From Fictibacillus gelatini DSM 15865 (GTDB lineage Bacteria; Bacillota; Bacilli; Bacillales; Fictibacillaceae), in contig NZ_AUMP01000004.1 in NCBI RefSeq assembly GCF_000430745.1, forward strand, positions 1-64,000: a DNA stretch of 64,000 nt. Reading direction: 5' to 3'. The position numbers and the translations under genes were made by a program. Under the pieces are notes generated by a model. It was not told the origin of the DNA. It saw only the letters and a program-made list of their open reading frames with translations, and ran no database searches. Shown here piece by piece: positions 34,975 to 42,808 of the stretch. Position 1 is the first letter of the stretch. Every line of letters starts with the position of its first letter.

Positions 34975-35264
34975 TTTTTACCACCTGTTATTTATAACTT
35001 TTAACTTTTTCAATTCTTACGCCAATTTCTACATATAACATAAGCCTTTCTGATATAATGTGACACTACGACCTTCTTTGTTATAGACTACATCGCAAAC
35101 GGTGTCGTTTCGCCTTTCTTTATCACGGCAACAAGTTGATCAGCGGCATTCCATTTCTTTGTATTTCTTCTTCAAGGATTTCTTCCGCAACTGTAAAAGC
35201 ATAGCAAAAGCGGTTCGATTAATTATGGCTTGTAATGTAATGCCATTAACAGGAGGGCAAAGAT
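34975..35264. other. Gene-free stretch before the cupin gene
   Basis: About 290 bp with no convincing ORF. TGATATAATG near 35050 could be a -10 region reading rightward. Nothing else can be assigned. Confidence 0.4.
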
Positions 35265-35753
35265 TTGAATATACAAACGTACAAATTCACGGACGATGGC
35301 AAGATCCCTAACCATCCCGATTTAGAATTAGTTATTTATTCAGACGTTTTACAGGAGGCGTCCTGCAAAGATTTATTTTTGAAAAATGGTTGGGATGGCG
35401 TGTGGGTAAATGGCATTTTTCCTTTTCATCATTTTCACAGTACGGCCCATGAAGTTTTAGGTGTGATCCAAGGGGAAGCAATCGTGCAATTTGGCGGCCA
35501 GCAGGGCGAAGCTGTAAAAATGAAACAGGGGGATGTCGCTGTCATCCCCGCAGGGGTCGGGCATAAAAACATACAATCCAGTTCCGATTTTTCAGTAGTG
35601 GGCGCTTATCCGAAAGGGCAAAAGTGGGACTTATGCACCGGCAAACCTGAAGAACGGCCAGGGGTTTTGGAAAATATCCGAAAGGTTCCACTCCCGAAAA
35701 AAGACCCTGTTTTTGGAGATCGGGGTCCACTTATTGAGCTATGGTTGAAATAA
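35265..35753 (+). CDS. Small cupin-domain protein
   Basis: 162 residues from a TTG preceded by AGGAGGG. A single cupin barrel: motif 1 in FHHFHSTAHEVLGVIQGEA (metal ligands His, His, Glu) and motif 2 in DVAVIPAGVGHKNI. Single-domain cupins with such ligands are often dioxygenases, isomerases or sugar/ligand-binding proteins; the substrate is unknown. Monocistronic with a terminator immediately after. Confidence 0.82.
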   Translation: MNIQTYKFTDDGKIPNHPDLELVIYSDVLQEASCKDLFLKNGWDGVWVNGIFPFHHFHSTAHEVLGVIQGEAIVQFGGQQGEAVKMKQGDVAVIPAGVGHKNIQSSSDFSVVGAYPKGQKWDLCTGKPEERPGVLENIRKVPLPKKDPVFGDRGPLIELWLK

Positions 35754-35768
35754 GCATGCCGATCATTT

Positions 35769-35790
35769 AAGAGGGCTATTTCGCCCTCTT
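35769..35790. terminator. Bidirectional terminator between cupin and HAD genes
   Basis: AAGAGGGC/GCCCTCTT stem with a 6-nt loop; its right arm touches the HAD stop codon. Confidence 0.8.
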
Positions 35791-36622
35791 AAAAAGCATT
35801 TGCAAGTGTCGGAACGACAGTTAAATTTTCATGTTCCGTCTCAAAGCCGTTTGGCTGAATATAGATGGCCTTCATCCCTGAAAGAAGTGCGGGCGCGATT
35901 TCATTCAAAATATTATCTCCAATCGAAACGGCTTCTTCGGGCTTCACCTTGTATTTTTCGAGCAAATACGTAAACCGCTCTTTCGTTTTTACCGGCTTTA
36001 AAGCCGATGTAACAACTTCATGGAACAGCCCTTCTAATCCAAGTTCCCTTAAAAGCCTCATCACATCCTCATGCTCGCTGTTCGTTAAAACGGCGATGAT
36101 TTTCTCTTCTTTCAGCCGGGTAAGCGCTTCTTTCAACCCCGGCGTTTTCGTTAATGAAAATTGGTCGGAAACCATATACTCTTTTGTTAGATTATAAGCT
36201 TCCCATGTATCCTGCTCGGTTAATCCGTAATGAACGGCTGTTACAAACGGCAGCCACCAGCCGTCCCCGATCGCAATCATCCGCTTTAAATCAAAAGAAA
36301 TCGTTTCTCCGTACTCCTTCTCCCTCTTCTCTCTTGTCCATTCGCTTCCATCCCAATTATGTACTGCTGTAATTTGCATAGTTAATGGCTCAATCGTAAT
36401 GGCGGCATCATTTTGGAGATCATATACTTTCCCGATTTTAACTGGATGAATGCCCTCTTTCATTTTCTCATACGTTTCATAAAACTCATCAGCGATTTCA
36501 GGGTCCACCTTTTTCTGAAGCAGCTTACAATAATAATCAAAATGCTCCGTATCTTCATAAAGCGTTCCGTCCAAATCAAAAATTAACAGCTTGCTTTGTT
36601 GAATCATTTCTTTCAACTTCAC
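35789..36622 (-). CDS. HAD-superfamily hydrolase
   Basis: 277 residues. Motif I is LLIFDLDGTLYED with the nucleophile and acid/base Asp; motif II is AVLTNSEH; motif III lysine is in SALKPVKTKER; motif IV is AVSIGDNILNEI. A cap domain lies between I and II, as in subfamily I phosphatases. I chose the GTG at 36622 because AGGAG lies 5 bp upstream; a GTG two codons earlier overlaps that site. Substrate unknown. Confidence 0.87.
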   Translation of the reverse strand: MKLKEMIQQSKLLIFDLDGTLYEDTEHFDYYCKLLQKKVDPEIADEFYETYEKMKEGIHPVKIGKVYDLQNDAAITIEPLTMQITAVHNWDGSEWTREKREKEYGETISFDLKRMIAIGDGWWLPFVTAVHYGLTEQDTWEAYNLTKEYMVSDQFSLTKTPGLKEALTRLKEEKIIAVLTNSEHEDVMRLLRELGLEGLFHEVVTSALKPVKTKERFTYLLEKYKVKPEEAVSIGDNILNEIAPALLSGMKAIYIQPNGFETEHENLTVVPTLANAF

Positions 36623-36776
36623 ACACACTCCTTTTTATATTCATGATGCCCGAAATGAATGAACTCTGTCCAGTTTAGTTTCTCCAAAAAATGATTGACA
36701 AGACTTAAGTTATATCATACTGTATATAGCGTACTACTCTAAGTAATACACAAAAGACAAGTAAGGTGGGATAAAC

Positions 36777-37178
36777 TTGTTATTAAATCTTGACCCACGA
36801 AGCAGCACGCCGATTTGGGAGCAGGTCGTCCATCAAATTAAGGAACTGATTTTAAAAGAAGTCCTTCTTCCGGAAGATAAGCTGCCTTCCGTTCGCGAGT
36901 TAGCTTCCAATCTGTTAATCAATCCGAACACCGTAAGCAAAGCCTATCAGGAACTTGAACGGCAAGGGATTATTGAAACATTAAGGGGAAAAGGGACATT
37001 TGTTGCCGCCAACATAACACCAAAAGCGGATGAAAAAAAAGCGGAAGCCATTCGCCAATCTTTGAAACAGCTCATCATTGAAGCGCAATATTTAGGAATT
37101 GATAGGGAAACTTTTTTCCTCTGGGTTGAAAAATGCATGAATGAATTAGGAGGAACGAACGATGCTGAGCGTGAATAA
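36777..37178 (+). CDS. GntR-family transcriptional regulator (YtrA subfamily)
   Basis: 133 residues from a TTG preceded by GGTGGGAT. An N-terminal winged helix (PIWEQVVHQIKELIL, then LPSVRELASNLLINPNTVSK) is followed by a short helical tail without an effector domain, the YtrA layout. These regulators normally repress the ABC operon they head and respond to cell-envelope-active compounds. The downstream ABC gene overlaps it by 17 bp. A TTGACA lies about 75 bp upstream. Confidence 0.9.
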   Translation: MLLNLDPRSSTPIWEQVVHQIKELILKEVLLPEDKLPSVRELASNLLINPNTVSKAYQELERQGIIETLRGKGTFVAANITPKADEKKAEAIRQSLKQLIIEAQYLGIDRETFFLWVEKCMNELGGTNDAERE

Positions 37179-38043
37179 CATCAGGAAATCGATTGAAGGG
37201 AAACTCATTTTAGATGATATTTCTTTTTCGCTTGAAAAAGGAAAAATCGCCGGGCTGATCGGACGAAACGGTGTGGGGAAAACGACGTTGCTCCGCACGC
37301 TTGTCGGCATTCTCGATCCTGATTCTGGAAGCGTGACTTATAATAATGTCAATATACATACTCATCCTGAAATCAAGCAAAAAATCGCATACGTTCCCGA
37401 TTCGACAAACCTGCTGCGAAATTACAGCATTAAAGAAATCGTTAAGCTTTATGAAATGATTTATAACGATTTCGATACGGACTATTTTTATGAATTGCTC
37501 AACCGGTTTAACTTGCCCGACCGTAAAATACGCGGGTTTTCAAAAGGAATGCAAGCCTTATTGAATATGATTCTATCTTTTTCCACAAAGGCAGATTTGA
37601 TTATTTTAGATGAACCGACAAATGGGCTTGATCCAATCATAAAGCGGCAAATCCTCCAATTTTTAATCGAAGAAGTGTCAGAACGGGACATTACCGTATT
37701 GCTCTCGACACATCATCTGGATGAAATGGAGAAAATAGCGGATACCGTCATCATGATGAAAGAAGCAAGCATCGAGTCAATCACATCAATGGATGAAGCG
37801 AAAAATTCCTTTAAAAAAATCCAGGTCGTTTATAAACATTCCTTACCTGAAAAACTCGAGGATCTTTCAAATATCGTAATCTTAAACAAAACCGGACGGG
37901 TGACCACTCTCTTAATTAAAGGAAATGTCGATGAAACAATGGAACGCTTTAAAATGGAAAATCCAATCTTGCTTGAAGAGCTGCCGATGACATTAGAAGA
38001 CGTTTTCGTCACAACACTTGGAGGTGAGCATAATGTTTCATAA
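37162..38043 (+). CDS. ABC transporter ATP-binding protein (YtrB-like)
   Basis: 293 residues. Walker A GRNGVGKTTLL, signature FSKGMQALLNM and Walker B DLIILDEPTNGLDP are all present; a C-terminal accessory region follows. It overlaps both the GntR regulator and the permease gene, so the three are tightly coupled. The GntR-ATPase-permease order is that of the B. subtilis ytr and yhc operons, linked to response to wall-active antibiotics. Confidence 0.9.
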   Translation: MLSVNNIRKSIEGKLILDDISFSLEKGKIAGLIGRNGVGKTTLLRTLVGILDPDSGSVTYNNVNIHTHPEIKQKIAYVPDSTNLLRNYSIKEIVKLYEMIYNDFDTDYFYELLNRFNLPDRKIRGFSKGMQALLNMILSFSTKADLIILDEPTNGLDPIIKRQILQFLIEEVSERDITVLLSTHHLDEMEKIADTVIMMKEASIESITSMDEAKNSFKKIQVVYKHSLPEKLEDLSNIVILNKTGRVTTLLIKGNVDETMERFKMENPILLEELPMTLEDVFVTTLGGEHNVS

Positions 38044-39064
38044 AGCGTTGTGGAAACTGAATTATAAGCATTCGAAGTTTCTTATTTGGGCATTATGGCT
38101 AGTTCCGTTGTACTTTTTGCCTTTTACCTACTATCAAAAAGCGCAAAAAACGGCTTATTTAATAAAAAAGTTTCCTGATTTTCATTATGAATATTATCCT
38201 AATTTGCAATGGACGATTTTCGAAATGTTCATTTTGATAGGCTTAGCATCTGTTTTAATTGGCTTAGAGCGCTCTTCATCTACGATGGATTTTTCGTTCT
38301 CTCTCCCGTTTCAACGAACCACACTATTCTTGTCAAAGTGGTTTATAGGGGTAACACATATTTTTGGAGCAACTACAATTAGTTCAGCACTTGTTGTCCT
38401 TGTCATAAAAACGAGCATCCTTGATCGATTTGAAGACGTAGATACATGGCTTTGGTTTTACTTATTTTCCTTATTGACCTTTATTGCTGTTTACACTTTT
38501 TCACTATTTGTAGGAACCATTTGCGGAAGCATTTTTTCCCAGATCTCCCTAAACATCATTTTCCTTTATTTACCTTATGGTTTATTTGAACTAATGATGT
38601 CCTTTATTCAAGTACATTGGTCACAAGGTAATCAGTCCTTTTATTTGTATTCTGATAAAATACGAGATTTCTTTAACGCAATAACATTACCCAAGCTGCT
38701 ATTTTTCTTTGAAGAATATTCTGCTACGAAAGAAAGTTTTCAAATGGGAACGCCTTCTCTCATGCTACTTGTTATACCCATTCTTTATATAATAGTTAGC
38801 CTTATTATAGGAGTTCTCTTATATAAGCATGCACACTGTGAGAATAACGGAAAAATTCTTGTGTTTGACCGCCTTAAACCTTTTTTTATGATCGGAGTCA
38901 TTATTTGCTTTAGCATGTTCGGTGGCTCTTTCTTTGCTCAAGATAATTTTTCCGATCAGTCTAATATTTTTTCTTACTATATTCGTGCCATACTGACAGG
39001 TACGATCTGTTATTTTATTTTACGAAAAGTGATGAACACCCGGTTCCAATGGGGCAAACGCTGA
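38033..39064 (+). CDS. ABC transporter permease
   Basis: 343 residues from an ATG with GGAGGTGAG upstream, overlapping the ATPase gene by 11 bp. Six or more hydrophobic segments in the ABC-2 pattern, with SSSTMDFSFSLPFQRTTLFL as the typical cytoplasmic coupling segment. Last gene of the operon before a strong terminator. Confidence 0.88.
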   Translation: MFHKALWKLNYKHSKFLIWALWLVPLYFLPFTYYQKAQKTAYLIKKFPDFHYEYYPNLQWTIFEMFILIGLASVLIGLERSSSTMDFSFSLPFQRTTLFLSKWFIGVTHIFGATTISSALVVLVIKTSILDRFEDVDTWLWFYLFSLLTFIAVYTFSLFVGTICGSIFSQISLNIIFLYLPYGLFELMMSFIQVHWSQGNQSFYLYSDKIRDFFNAITLPKLLFFFEEYSATKESFQMGTPSLMLLVIPILYIIVSLIIGVLLYKHAHCENNGKILVFDRLKPFFMIGVIICFSMFGGSFFAQDNFSDQSNIFSYYIRAILTGTICYFILRKVMNTRFQWGKR

Positions 39065-39089
39065 AGGCAGAGTCATAATGCTCTGCCTT
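39064..39089 (+). terminator. Terminator of the GntR-ABC operon
   Basis: AAGGCAGAG/CTCTGCCTT stem followed by T-rich sequence; it begins at the last base of the permease gene. Confidence 0.85.
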
Positions 39090-39156
39090 TTTCTTGGTTT
39101 GATTTCTGTTTTCTATGGCGAAACTACTGTTGGTAGAGAATTTGTCGAGGTGGATT

Positions 39157-39849
39157 ATGAACGATCATTGGATTATGGTCATACGGACAATAATCGGATT
39201 TTCAGTTTTACTCGTTCTAACTCGTGTGCTGGGGAAGAAGCAGCTCGGGGAACTTACTTATTTTAACTACGTGACTGGAATCGCGACAGGTGGCATTATT
39301 GGAGATATGATTATCCATAGGGACATTAAAATCCTTGATGGGATCATAACGATGTTTGTCTGGGGCCTTTTAATTTTCATTATTGAGTTTGCCACCCGTA
39401 AACCTTCAAAGGCGAAGGTTGTTCTTAAAAGCGAGCCGACGATCCTTATTAAAAAAGGGGAAATCATTCAAGAAGCTTTGAAAAAATTAAGCCTCGGGAT
39501 GGACGACTTATCAATGATGCTGAGAATTAAAGACGTATTTTCCATTATGGAAGTCGATTACGCAATCATGGAGCCGAACGGCGAATTAAGCATTAAGAAG
39601 AAAAGGGAAAAAGAAAGTTTGTGCCGGGAAGATATGAACATTTCGAAAATCGAACCGAAATATTTGCCGTCACAGGTGATCGTAGAAGGCATCGTGATGA
39701 AACGAAATTTGAAAGAATACGGGTTAACGGAAAACTGGTTAACAAAGCAGCTTGATAAAGCCGGTATCTCCTCCATTGATGAAGTGTATTTTGCACAGCT
39801 TCAAGAAGACGGATCATTATTTATCGCCAAAAAAGCCGCTCAAAATTAG
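39157..39849 (+). CDS. DUF421 / YetF-family membrane protein
   Basis: 230 residues from an ATG preceded by GAGGTGG. Three N-terminal membrane helices, with LTRVLGKKQLGELTYFNYVTG, are followed by two similar cytoplasmic domains, as in YetF/YrbG/YdfR proteins. Function is unknown; some relatives are expressed in sporulation or germination. The stop codon lies in the loop of a terminator-like hairpin (39832-39864). Confidence 0.9.
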   Translation: MNDHWIMVIRTIIGFSVLLVLTRVLGKKQLGELTYFNYVTGIATGGIIGDMIIHRDIKILDGIITMFVWGLLIFIIEFATRKPSKAKVVLKSEPTILIKKGEIIQEALKKLSLGMDDLSMMLRIKDVFSIMEVDYAIMEPNGELSIKKKREKESLCREDMNISKIEPKYLPSQVIVEGIVMKRNLKEYGLTENWLTKQLDKAGISSIDEVYFAQLQEDGSLFIAKKAAQN

Positions 39850-39864
39850 ATGTTGAGCGGCTTT
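39832..39864 (+). terminator. Hairpin enclosing the DUF421 stop codon
   Basis: AAAGCCGCTCAA/TTGAGCGGCTTT, a 12-bp stem; the T-tail is short, so termination strength is uncertain. Confidence 0.6.
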
Positions 39865-39882
39865 CATAGTTTGAATTTCATT

Positions 39883-40194
39883 TTATTTTTCAATAAATGA
39901 ATACAGGCTTAAAGCTAAAATAGAGCTAAGGACGACCAGAATGACATTCCAATTCAAATAAGCAGCAATGAAGGCAACTAGTGCGCCAATGATGCCGAAT
40001 GACAGATGATTCGGGTCAATCGTTATAACTCCTGGAAAAATCAATGCTCCCAATATCGCATACGGGACATTTTTCAAAATCCCTTGCAGCCGCGGGTGAA
40101 TCCGGCTCGCATTCAATAAAACGAGCGGCAGCATTCGTGGTGTATAAGTAACGATAGCCATTCCGGCGATCATCCAATAAATCTCTTCTGTCAT
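39883..40194 (-). CDS. azlD: Branched-chain amino-acid exporter small subunit AzlD
   Basis: 103 residues with about four membrane helices, including TYTPRMLPLVLLNASRIHPR and AILGALIFPGVI, characteristic of AzlD. With AzlC it forms a two-component exporter of branched-chain amino acids or analogues. It starts 4 bp after the azlC stop. Confidence 0.9.
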   Translation of the reverse strand: MTEEIYWMIAGMAIVTYTPRMLPLVLLNASRIHPRLQGILKNVPYAILGALIFPGVITIDPNHLSFGIIGALVAFIAAYLNWNVILVVLSSILALSLYSFIEK

Positions 40195-40197
40195 TCT

Positions 40198-40905
40198 TTA
40201 TTCCCCCTTTGAAATAAATTCAATCAAGACCGCCGAAATTAAAGTCGATAAAATGATTCTCCATCCTGCGTTTAACGGTTCATACAATGAAAAAAGGCTG
40301 TTTAAAATCGCTGCCGTACCTGCAAGTAAAATGACTTTTCTTGATTTTTTGGCTGCCGGCACGAGCAAGCCGATAAACATCGCATAAAGAGCGACTGCCA
40401 TGCCTGTTTGAAGCGTTTGCGGTAATCCTGCTCCAATTAAATAGCCGAGCGCCGAATTAACGACCCAGCTTCCATATCCAATGACTCCCAAACCGAACAT
40501 AAATGGCGTACTGAGCATTTTTTCTTCTCTCGTAGCGGCAACGGAAAACGATTCATCCGTAATCATGAACCCGTACAACGCTTTTTTCCACCATTTATCC
40601 GGCTCTACTTTTTCATTAATGGAGGTACTCATTAACAAATGGCGAATATTCATAAAAAAGGTTGTTAAAACGATTTCAAGAAGATTTGCTCCGGCAGCGA
40701 TCATTGATAAGGCTGTATATTGCGAAGCACCAGCAAAAACAAATGCGCTCATCGCCACAGTTTCCCAGAACGTTAAGCCTGTCGTTTTCGAAAGCAATCC
40801 ATAAGCAAATGCAATCGGCATGTAGCCAATAGCAAGCGAGATTCCAGCCTGCACCCCTGTACGAAACGACAAATTGCCCTTGATTTCAGCAGATAACGGC
40901 AGCAT
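40198..40905 (-). CDS. azlC: Branched-chain amino-acid exporter AzlC
   Basis: 235 residues, about seven membrane helices. GYMPIAFAYGLLSKTTGLTF, SAFVFAGASQYTALSM and MNIRHLLMSTSI are AzlC hallmarks. Divergently arranged from an XRE-cupin regulator that probably controls it. AAGGGGTG precedes the ATG. Confidence 0.92.
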   Translation of the reverse strand: MLPLSAEIKGNLSFRTGVQAGISLAIGYMPIAFAYGLLSKTTGLTFWETVAMSAFVFAGASQYTALSMIAAGANLLEIVLTTFFMNIRHLLMSTSINEKVEPDKWWKKALYGFMITDESFSVAATREEKMLSTPFMFGLGVIGYGSWVVNSALGYLIGAGLPQTLQTGMAVALYAMFIGLLVPAAKKSRKVILLAGTAAILNSLFSLYEPLNAGWRIILSTLISAVLIEFISKGE

Positions 40906-41002
40906 AGATCAAACACCCCTTTTTTGATTTTTCAAAATCATTCGTATGTTATATTATACATATTGTATGTTATTATATTTCAATTCTCAAGGAGTTTTTT
41001 CA
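40906..41002. promoter_or_regulatory. Divergent azlC / regulator control region
   Basis: Very AT-rich 97 bp. TGTATGTTAT-like sequence occurs twice around 40950-40975 (CGTATGTTATATTATACAT then TTGTATGTTAT) and includes TATAAT-like boxes; it is the likely operator and promoter of one or both genes. Confidence 0.45.
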
Positions 41003-41557
41003 ATGAATTTAAATCAAGTAATTGGAAAGAAATTAAAACAGCTTCGAAAGGAAAGAAAATGGAGTTTAGAAGAGACGGCCACCATGACTGAGGTGAGTAA
41101 ACCGATGCTCAGCCAGATTGAACGAGGGGAGTCTAATCCGACCGTCAGTACGCTTTGGAAAATTGCCAACGGATTCGGCGTACCGTTTACAACGTTTTTG
41201 GAAAATGATGAGCCGGTAATAAAAATTGTGGATCGTGATGATGTCGATTCACTTAAAGAAAATAACGGGAAATATATTGTCCGTCCATTATATCCAATGG
41301 AAGGAGGAAAGCCGCTTGAAATTTATTCCGTTGAACTCAAGTCGGGCTGCCATTACGTCTCTTCCCCCCACCCGGGCGGAGTGGAAGAATATTTAATCGT
41401 AGAAGAAGGAAGTTTAAACGTCATCGTTAATGAAAATACGTACACGCTATGTAAAGGCCAGTCCATCCGCTTCAGCGGCGATTATGAGCATATCTATGAA
41501 AATACTAGCGATTCTACCTGCTTTGTCACGATGATTATGTATTATGGAAAAAAATAG
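41003..41557 (+). CDS. XRE-family regulator with cupin sensor domain
   Basis: 184 residues from an ATG with AAGGAG upstream; a longer upstream frame overlaps the AT-rich promoter region. The helix-turn-helix is LEETATMTEVSKPMLSQIER (residues 21-40), followed by a C-terminal cupin (about 110-180) with HPGGVEEYLIVEEGSLNV. The same architecture occurs in SinR/PuuR-like regulators of amino-acid transporters. Divergence from azlCD suggests it is their local regulator. Confidence 0.9.
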   Translation: MNLNQVIGKKLKQLRKERKWSLEETATMTEVSKPMLSQIERGESNPTVSTLWKIANGFGVPFTTFLENDEPVIKIVDRDDVDSLKENNGKYIVRPLYPMEGGKPLEIYSVELKSGCHYVSSPHPGGVEEYLIVEEGSLNVIVNENTYTLCKGQSIRFSGDYEHIYENTSDSTCFVTMIMYYGKK

Positions 41558-41574
41558 ACTTGGAGCAACTTCAA

Positions 41575-42330
41575 ATGATTATTGAACAACGAATTTCAAT
41601 CAATAATATTCCTTGCCTGAGTTTAAAACCAGAACCAGCTCAGGAAAAAAACACAGCTATTCTTCTTTATCACGGCTGGGGGTCGTGCAAGGAAAATCAA
41701 CAATTTCTCGGCAAGCTTTTAACCTTTTATGGATATGAAGTGATCATTCCTGATTGCGTATATCACGGGGAAAGAGAACGGCCATTTATCAACTTCTTTG
41801 ATCCAAAAACGATGCAAGCTTATTTTTGGGAAGTGATTATTAAAACGGTGAAGGAGTCAAAAAAACTGATTGATAATTTGTCTTGTTTATCCAAGGATCA
41901 TAAACTAGTTGTTGCAGGAAGTTCCATGGGAGGGTGCATTGCGGCTGGCATTTTTGCCCAATCTTATAAAGTTGAAGGATTAATTAACCTCATCGGTTCT
42001 TGCGCCTGGGAAGAATCCGAAATTATTTTTAGAAAGCGTGATGGAAGGCCAAAACTTAACGGAGATGAACGAAAGAAAATAAGAGAATTTGATCCGATTC
42101 ATCGTATCGATCACGAAAAGAAACGACCAATCTTGTTACTGCACGGGGCAAATGATCCAATTATCCCGATAGATGAACAAAGAATCTATTACGAACAAGC
42201 CATCTCTATTTACGGTAAGGAAGCTTCTAACGTTGAGTTTCAATCCTTTCCCGGAGTCACGCATGTCATTACGATCGGGATGGCGGAATACATGATAAAA
42301 TGGCTTAACGAGCATTTTAAAGGCACGTAA
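41575..42330 (+). CDS. Alpha/beta hydrolase, YitV-like predicted esterase
   Basis: 251 residues from an ATG with GGAG nine bases upstream; a TTG five codons earlier is also in frame. The nucleophile elbow is VVAGSSMGGCIAAG, the oxyanion region LLYHGWGSCKENQ, and the Asp/His pair probably LHGANDPIIP and GVTHVITIG. It follows the XRE regulator by under 20 bp, so the two are cotranscribed. Substrate unknown. Confidence 0.85.
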   Translation: MIIEQRISINNIPCLSLKPEPAQEKNTAILLYHGWGSCKENQQFLGKLLTFYGYEVIIPDCVYHGERERPFINFFDPKTMQAYFWEVIIKTVKESKKLIDNLSCLSKDHKLVVAGSSMGGCIAAGIFAQSYKVEGLINLIGSCAWEESEIIFRKRDGRPKLNGDERKKIREFDPIHRIDHEKKRPILLLHGANDPIIPIDEQRIYYEQAISIYGKEASNVEFQSFPGVTHVITIGMAEYMIKWLNEHFKGT

Positions 42331-42334
42331 ACAT

Positions 42335-42367
42335 AATGCCGGAACCCTTCAAAGGTTCTGGCATTTT
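42335..42367 (+). terminator. Terminator after the alpha/beta hydrolase
   Basis: AATGCCGGAACC/GGTTCTGGCATT stem with a 7-nt loop and a short T-run. Confidence 0.8.
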
Positions 42368-42536
42368 AACGTAAGCGAACAATACGGTAAATAGTTATAC
42401 CTATCGTCCCAAACACAATAATGAAAAAGGTCGGTAAAAACCATATTCCAAAACTTTCTTTTCCGAATCCAACCCTTATGATTTCCCATAAAATCATAGA
42501 GAGAAAAAGGACTATCTCAAAATTAATCGTGCACAA
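42366..42536 (-). CDS. Possible small membrane protein or remnant with uncertain start
   Basis: An open minus-strand frame of about 56 residues from a TTG: two hydrophobic stretches (EIVLFLSMILWEIIRVGFG and IWFLPTFFIIVFGTIGITIY) and a basic end YRIVRLR. The composition is protein-like, but no ATG/GTG with a good ribosome-binding site fits; a well-placed ATG upstream is in a different frame. Either a frameshifted remnant or a gene using a weak start. Confidence 0.35.
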   Translation of the reverse strand: MCTINFEIVLFLSMILWEIIRVGFGKESFGIWFLPTFFIIVFGTIGITIYRIVRLR

Positions 42537-42580
42537 CAGTTTTCGCGAAAACAGGTCGTTTATTCATACATAATCTCTCC

Positions 42581-42748
42581 ATTGGCGGAATTATGTTTTA
42601 AATTGACGGAATTATGCCTTAAATCGGCGGAATTGTGTTTTCATTCGACGGAATTATGTCTTCAATCGGCGGAATTAGTTCTAAATTCGGCTGAATTATG
42701 ACCAGCTCTGGTTGAATTATCTTTAAAATTTGTTGAATTATGTTTAGA
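42581..42748. repeat. 8 x 21-bp direct tandem array with CGGAATTATG core
   Basis: Eight consecutive units of exactly 21 bp, 168 bp in all. The core (C/T)GGAATTATG or TGAATTATG is kept at the same place in each while outer positions vary widely; units 1-5 have CGGAATT, units 6-8 TGAATT. All units face the same way, unlike the symmetric arrays in the MITE-like elements, yet unit length and number are identical. It lies upstream of the terminator of the lpd operon in a 478-bp gap. Confidence 0.88.
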
Positions 42749-42769
42749 AGCTGGATTTCTCCATAAATT

Positions 42770-42793
42770 GAGGGCGGCCCCGGGCCAGCCCTC
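42770..42793 (-). terminator. Terminator-like hairpin after the dehydrogenase operon
   Basis: GAGGGC/GCCCTC arms with a G+C-rich interior; the minus-strand tail AATTTAT is only moderately T-rich. It lies 15 bp after the E3 gene. Confidence 0.65.
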
Positions 42794-42808
42794 TTTTCTC
42801 AATGCTAT

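Noticed and set aside
42581-42748. CRISPR array
   Set aside because: Units are 21 bp and degenerate with no alternation of identical repeats and unique spacers, and no cas genes are near. The 52-bp array at 25728-25915 was rejected on the same grounds.
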